Assembly (NCBI GenBank): GCA_029564115.1
Contig: JAKQQP010000032.1
Coordinates: 1-6,211 of the forward strand
Direction: 5' to 3'
DNA length: 6,211 bases
Source of the DNA: Candidatus Rifleibacteriota bacterium
Lineage (GTDB): Bacteria > Riflebacteria > Ozemobacteria > Ozemobacterales > Ozemobacteraceae
Shown here: positions 4,323 through 6,211 of the stretch, piece by piece
Numbering within the stretch: position 1 is the stretch's first letter
Layout of the letters: the number at the start of each line of letters is the position of its first letter
Notes under the pieces: generated by a model
Seen by the model: the letters and a program-made list of their open reading frames with translations, nothing else
Database searches by the model: none
What the model was told of the DNA's origin: nothing
Made by a program: the position numbers and the translations under genes

Positions 4323-6211
4323 GAATTCTTAGCGGTCGAAAATTGCCCTGAGTAACGTTCCGATTGAGATTCCAGACATAATCGCCAGTAAGGTTGATGT
4401 GTTCCCACCCCAAAGGCGACAGGTGCCTGATCAGATCATCACGAATGGGCTCGCCCTTATCGCGTAAAGCAATCAGAGCGCGTTCAATATAGACTGTGTT
4501 CCATAGAATGATTGCGGCAACCAACAGGTTAAGACCGCTGGCCCGATGATTTTGATTCTCAAACCCTCGATCTCGCATTTCCCCCAGGCGATTGAAAAAT
4601 ACTGCGCGGGCCAGAGCATTTCTAGCTTCTCCTTTGTTGAGCCCGACTTGCACCCGCCGACGCAATTCAGTATCCTGAAGCCATTGCAAAACAAATAAAG
4701 TTCTCTCGATCTTGCCGATTTCGCGCAATGCTACGGCCATCCCGTTTTGTCTAGGGTAACTGCCCAGTTTTCGCAGAAGGAGGGAAGCTGTTGCCGTGCC
4801 TTGAGAAATCGAAGCTGTCAGCCTGAGAATATCTTCCCATTGGCTCAGAATGTGCATTTTCTGGATTACTCCACCCGTCATGCTTCCAAGAGATGGGTAT
4901 TCACAGGCTTTATCGGGAAGATAAAGCTTTTTGTCGGCAAGATCTCTAATGCGTGGTGCGAATCGGTACCCTGAAAGATGGCAAAGACCGAAGACGTGAT
5001 CAGTGAAACCGGCGGTATCTGTGTAATGTTCTTCTATTTTAAGGTCTGATTCGTGGTAGAGAAGGCCATCAAGAACGAAAGTTGCATCTCGCAAATTGGC
5101 ATTGATGATCCGGCTGTAAAACGGTGCGTATCGGTCCGAGATGTGGGTATAAATCATAACAGACGGATCTGTGCCATACTTCAAGTTAGTTTGCCCGGCT
5201 GGTTCGCCTCTACCACCAGCGCGATAGCGTTGCCCATCTGAGGAAGATGTGTTTCCTTCGCCCCAGACCTGTGCTAATGGCTGGTGATGCTGCGCATTTA
5301 TCAGCTCAGCCAGTGCTTTTGAGTAAGTTGCGTCACGAATATGCCATGCGGCCAACCAGGAAAGTTTTGTGTGTGTCATTGCCGGGCAGGCTTCGGCCAT
5401 TTTCGAAAGGCCGAGGTTGATACCGTCTGCCAGAACTGCTGTGAGCATAAGAATTGTGTCCGATGCCGGCTCTTCTGTTTTAAGGTTTGTGAAGTGCTGC
5501 GTGAAGCCAGTCCAGCGGTCTACTTCCAGCAGTAATTCAGTAATTCGCACATGTGGCAGAAGACTATAGACCTTGTTCATTGCTGCTGTCGCCTCATCTG
5601 GAACAAGATTGGTAAGTGGGGTGATCTTCAAAATCCCTTTGGTAATGGCCACATCTGGCAACTTGCCGAGTTTTGCGAGGTCATTAACTTTGACAAACTG
5701 GTCTTGAAGTTGCTGCATGCGCTTATTCAGATATTTCTCACTGTTTATTTCCACATCAAGTCTGAATCCGTCTTTTTGCAATTGTGTAAAGGCACCTGGT
5801 GAGAGCATGTATTCTTTGAAATCATTAAATTGTCGGCTTCCGGAAACCCATAAATCTCCGGACCGCAGGGCATTCTTCAGCTCTGAAAGAACGCAAAGCT
5901 CGTAAAACCGCCGATCTATGCCCACTTGCGTAAGAACCAGGGATTCCCAACGCTTACGAACAAAGCCTATCGGAGCATCTTCAGGTATTTCACGAATATT
6001 CGTGGCATTCAAATGGCGCAAAATGTGAATTGCCTGCAAGAGAGGTTTTGCTGCCGGAGCAGCTTTAAATTCAAAGGTTTCAAGAAACAACGGTGCATAA
6101 CGGCGAATTTGTGAATATGATGTTCCTATCAGGCTCAAGGAATCGTCCATGCCGGGTTTAACTATTCCATCAGCCCCAGTAACGCTTGCTTCAAAGGTTT
6201 CCCACGGAATA
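4318..6211 (-). CDS. tnpA: Tn3-family transposase TnpA, N-terminus cut by window edge
   Basis: DDE/D transposase that binds the 38-bp ends and drives replicative transposition through a cointegrate. The frame stays open to the right edge, through IPWETFEASVTGADGIVKPG before the Met at 6150. That Met is internal, and about 630 C-terminal residues of a protein usually near 1000 are seen. Counting from the Met at 6150, the Tn3 core shows QIRRYAP (14-20), FKAAPAAKPLL (28-38), SSSDGQRYRAGGRGE (302-316), YTHISDRYAPF (334-344), LDGLLYHESDL (360-370), EEHYTDTAGFTDHVFG (373-388), FAPRIRDL (397-404) and LNKGEARNALARAVFF (504-519). The catalytic triad is D305, D378 and E508. Spacings of 73 and 130 agree with Tn4430 as I recall it (D679, D751, E881). 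The N-terminal DNA-binding region (DUF4158) is off the window. The stop TAG lies within the terminal repeat. It is convergent with the dehydrogenase gene and more AT-rich. Confidence 0.97.
   Translation of the reverse strand, partial: IPWETFEASVTGADGIVKPGMDDSLSLIGTSYSQIRRYAPLFLETFEFKAAPAAKPLLQAIHILRHLNATNIREIPEDAPIGFVRKRWESLVLTQVGIDRRFYELCVLSELKNALRSGDLWVSGSRQFNDFKEYMLSPGAFTQLQKDGFRLDVEINSEKYLNKRMQQLQDQFVKVNDLAKLGKLPDVAITKGILKITPLTNLVPDEATAAMNKVYSLLPHVRITELLLEVDRWTGFTQHFTNLKTEEPASDTILMLTAVLADGINLGLSKMAEACPAMTHTKLSWLAAWHIRDATYSKALAELINAQHHQPLAQVWGEGNTSSSDGQRYRAGGRGEPAGQTNLKYGTDPSVMIYTHISDRYAPFYSRIINANLRDATFVLDGLLYHESDLKIEEHYTDTAGFTDHVFGLCHLSGYRFAPRIRDLADKKLYLPDKACEYPSLGSMTGGVIQKMHILSQWEDILRLTASISQGTATASLLLRKLGSYPRQNGMAVALREIGKIERTLFVLQWLQDTELRRRVQVGLNKGEARNALARAVFFNRLGEMRDRGFENQNHRASGLNLLVAAIILWNTVYIERALIALRDKGEPIRDDLIRHLSPLGWEHINLTGDYVWNLNRNVTQGNFRPLRIP

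Larger units (their letters stand above)
4285..6211. mobile_element. Tn3-family transposon, one end plus most of tnpA; continues right
   Basis: This is the left part of a replicative Tn3-family element, bounded at 4285 by its 38-bp terminal repeat and running off the right edge. Within the window it holds only the 3' two-thirds of the transposase gene. Resolvase, res site, passenger genes and the second repeat, if present, lie beyond 6211. The visible transposase frame has no stop or frameshift, and all catalytic residues are retained, so this end looks recent and possibly still active. It sits 7 bases past the dehydrogenase stop and leaves that gene intact. Confidence 0.9.

Noticed and set aside
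6148..6150. ATG at 6150 as the start of the transposase
   Set aside because: The frame continues upstream with a typical Tn3 transposase sequence (IPWETF and on) to the window edge, so this Met is internal.
1..6211. tRNA, rRNA, CRISPR array or defence-type system
   Set aside because: No repeat-spacer pattern, tRNA-like cloverleaf, or defence-gene domain was seen by eye; coding genes and one short intergenic region account for nearly all the sequence.

Overview
The window carries a surface-polysaccharide gene cluster (1..4277) joined to one end of a Tn3-family transposon (4285..6211). The sugar-nucleotide enzymes and the Wzx-type flippase suggest a Gram-negative bacterium that makes an O-antigen or capsule containing N-acetylated uronic acids. 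The sequence does not resolve the phylum. Counted on single 60-base lines, GC is uneven: about 63% in the dehydrogenase gene, 37-42% in the flippase and about 40% in the transposase. This is typical of a mosaic polysaccharide locus next to mobile DNA.

Layout: three genes on the minus strand, read right to left, form a tight operon. They are an N-acetyltransferase of the WbpD/WlbB type (2143..2712), a non-hydrolysing UDP-GlcNAc 2-epimerase of the WecB/WbpI type (1031..2128), and a polysaccharide flippase (1..1034) that runs off the left edge. The epimerase stop and flippase start overlap by four bases (ATGA). A 185-base intergenic region (2713..2897) separates this operon from a divergent nucleotide-sugar dehydrogenase of the TviB/WbpO type (2898..4277, plus strand). 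The intergenic region contains homopolymer tracts, a terminator-like hairpin in the minus-strand leader, and a plausible plus-strand promoter.

Seven bases after the dehydrogenase stop, a 38-bp Tn3-type terminal inverted repeat begins (4285..4322, GGGGTC to CGCTAAG). The transposase gene tnpA reads leftward into it, its stop codon lies inside the repeat, and its 5' part is off the right edge. All three DDE catalytic residues are visible.

How the genes may work together (inference): the dehydrogenase oxidises C6 of a UDP-HexNAc, the acetyltransferase acetylates a 3-amino group on the resulting UDP-uronic acid, the epimerase inverts C2 (as in UDP-ManNAc3NAcA synthesis), and the flippase exports the lipid-linked repeat unit. 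The oxidase and aminotransferase needed between the first two steps (WbpB and WbpE types) are not in the window. I see no clearly undescribed system here. The most informative points are the precise transposon boundary, the unusual leader upstream of wbpD, and the mixed pathway gene set.
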